Below are positions 63,608 to 64,000 of a stretch of 64,000 nt of DNA, in pieces (position 1 is the first letter of the stretch; each line of letters opens with the position of its first letter). The DNA comes from Desertivirga xinjiangensis (lineage in GTDB: Bacteria; Bacteroidota; Bacteroidia; Sphingobacteriales; Sphingobacteriaceae): assembly GCF_024436435.1 (NCBI RefSeq), contig NZ_JAFMZP010000001.1, positions 558,001-622,000 of the forward strand, read 5' to 3'. Under the pieces are notes generated by a model. It was not told the origin of the DNA, ran no database searches, and saw only the letters and a list, made by a program, of their open reading frames with translations. A program made the translations under genes and the position numbers.

Positions 63608-64000
63608 ATGTTACCACTACAAGATAAAGTTATTTTTTTAAGCGGAGGCACGGAGGGAATAGGTTATGAATGCGCTAAAGCATATCTAAAAGCAGGTGCA
63701 CAATTAGCAATTGTGTCAAATTCTAAAGAGAGTTTAGAATTTGCCAAGAAATCCTTTGATAATGATGACATTCTTTTTCTTGCAGCAGATGTTGCTATTT
63801 TTGACCAAGTAAATTCAGCTATCAGTGAAACATTGGAAACTTATGGTCGTTTGGATGTTGTTCATAATAATGCAGGGATTTCTAATCCCTCGAAAAGGCT
63901 GGATGAAACGACAGAAGAGGAGTGGCAGCGACTTTTTGATGTGAATGTCAAAGGTATTTACAATACTACAAAAGCGGCTTTGTCTGCTTTAAAGAAAACA
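63608..64000 (+). CDS. Short-chain dehydrogenase/reductase, 3' end outside window
   Basis: From ATG 63608 the frame stays open for 131 codons to the window edge. It has the cofactor motif SGGTEGIG (about 12-19), the NNAG element in HNNAGISNP (about 87-95) and the helix start FDVNVKGIYNTTKAA (about 112-126). The catalytic Ser-Tyr-Lys lies beyond the end. It opens opposite the AraC gene of the glycan locus; oxidation of fucose, L-galactose or galactose released by GH95, GH36 and the clan GH-D enzyme would fit (inference). Confidence 0.85.
   Translation, partial: MLPLQDKVIFLSGGTEGIGYECAKAYLKAGAQLAIVSNSKESLEFAKKSFDNDDILFLAADVAIFDQVNSAISETLETYGRLDVVHNNAGISNPSKRLDETTEEEWQRLFDVNVKGIYNTTKAALSALKKT

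Noticed and set aside
1-64000. CRISPR arrays, rRNA genes and complete insertion sequences
   Set aside because: No regularly spaced direct repeats, no rRNA-like sequence and no intact transposase were seen on either strand.

Overview
The window looks like a chromosomal piece of a Bacteroidota species, most likely a Sphingobacteriaceae/Pedobacter-type soil or plant-associated bacterium (inference). The evidence is two SusC/SusD pairs, FecR/ECF-sigma signalling, GH36 and GH95 enzymes, AraC regulators of the Bacteroidota type, moderate-to-low GC, scarce Shine-Dalgarno sites and several TAnnTTTG -7 boxes.

Region 1 (1-6.7 kb): the 3' end of an orphan ECF sigma factor and a large multi-PAS histidine kinase, followed by a decay scar. 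A hybrid kinase has lost the junction between its ATPase and receiver domains. A tRNA-Arg(CCG) that still has a promoter-like box stops dead at its anticodon loop. A membrane-fusion efflux adaptor has lost its N-terminus and carries several disabling mutations. serC (phosphoserine aminotransferase) follows, intact.

Region 2 (8.4-15.6 kb): a compact Nit1C nitrilase cluster (Sll0783-type protein, nitrilase, radical SAM, GNAT, flavin oxidoreductase, AIR-synthase-like protein, MSMEG_0570-type protein). It is extended by an NTF2-like DUF1348 gene and followed by an AraC regulator. The cluster has been tied to nitrogen starvation and, in a pseudomonad, to cyanide assimilation.

Region 3 (15.6-32.3 kb): remnants of mobile elements (integrase N-terminus, two decayed helix-turn-helix genes, a JAB/RadC-like gene) bracket a co-directional block. 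The block runs ECF sigma, ABC ATPase, GldF-GldG fused permease, FecR, STN-domain SusC, SusD and M16 metallopeptidase. It reads as a surface-signalled uptake, processing and export module with no function I recognise, and is the best candidate here for an undescribed system.

Region 4 (32.6-34.4 kb): a short-chain dehydrogenase and an AraC regulator whose natural N-terminus is cut by an in-frame amber codon.

Region 5 (35-64 kb): a polysaccharide utilisation locus, mostly on the minus strand. It holds GH36 alpha-galactosidase, GH95 fucosidase-family enzyme, a two-domain esterase-like protein, GntR regulator, a GH-D-clan-like alpha-galactosidase, two surface lipoproteins, SusD, SusC, AraC and the start of a divergent sugar-dehydrogenase-like gene. 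The locus is split by an 8-kb block holding a tripartite RND efflux operon, an NmrA-like oxidoreductase and a TetR regulator, with three matching palindromic operators. A frameshifted HPP membrane-protein pseudogene lies next to it.

All family names come from reading motifs by eye. No database search was run.
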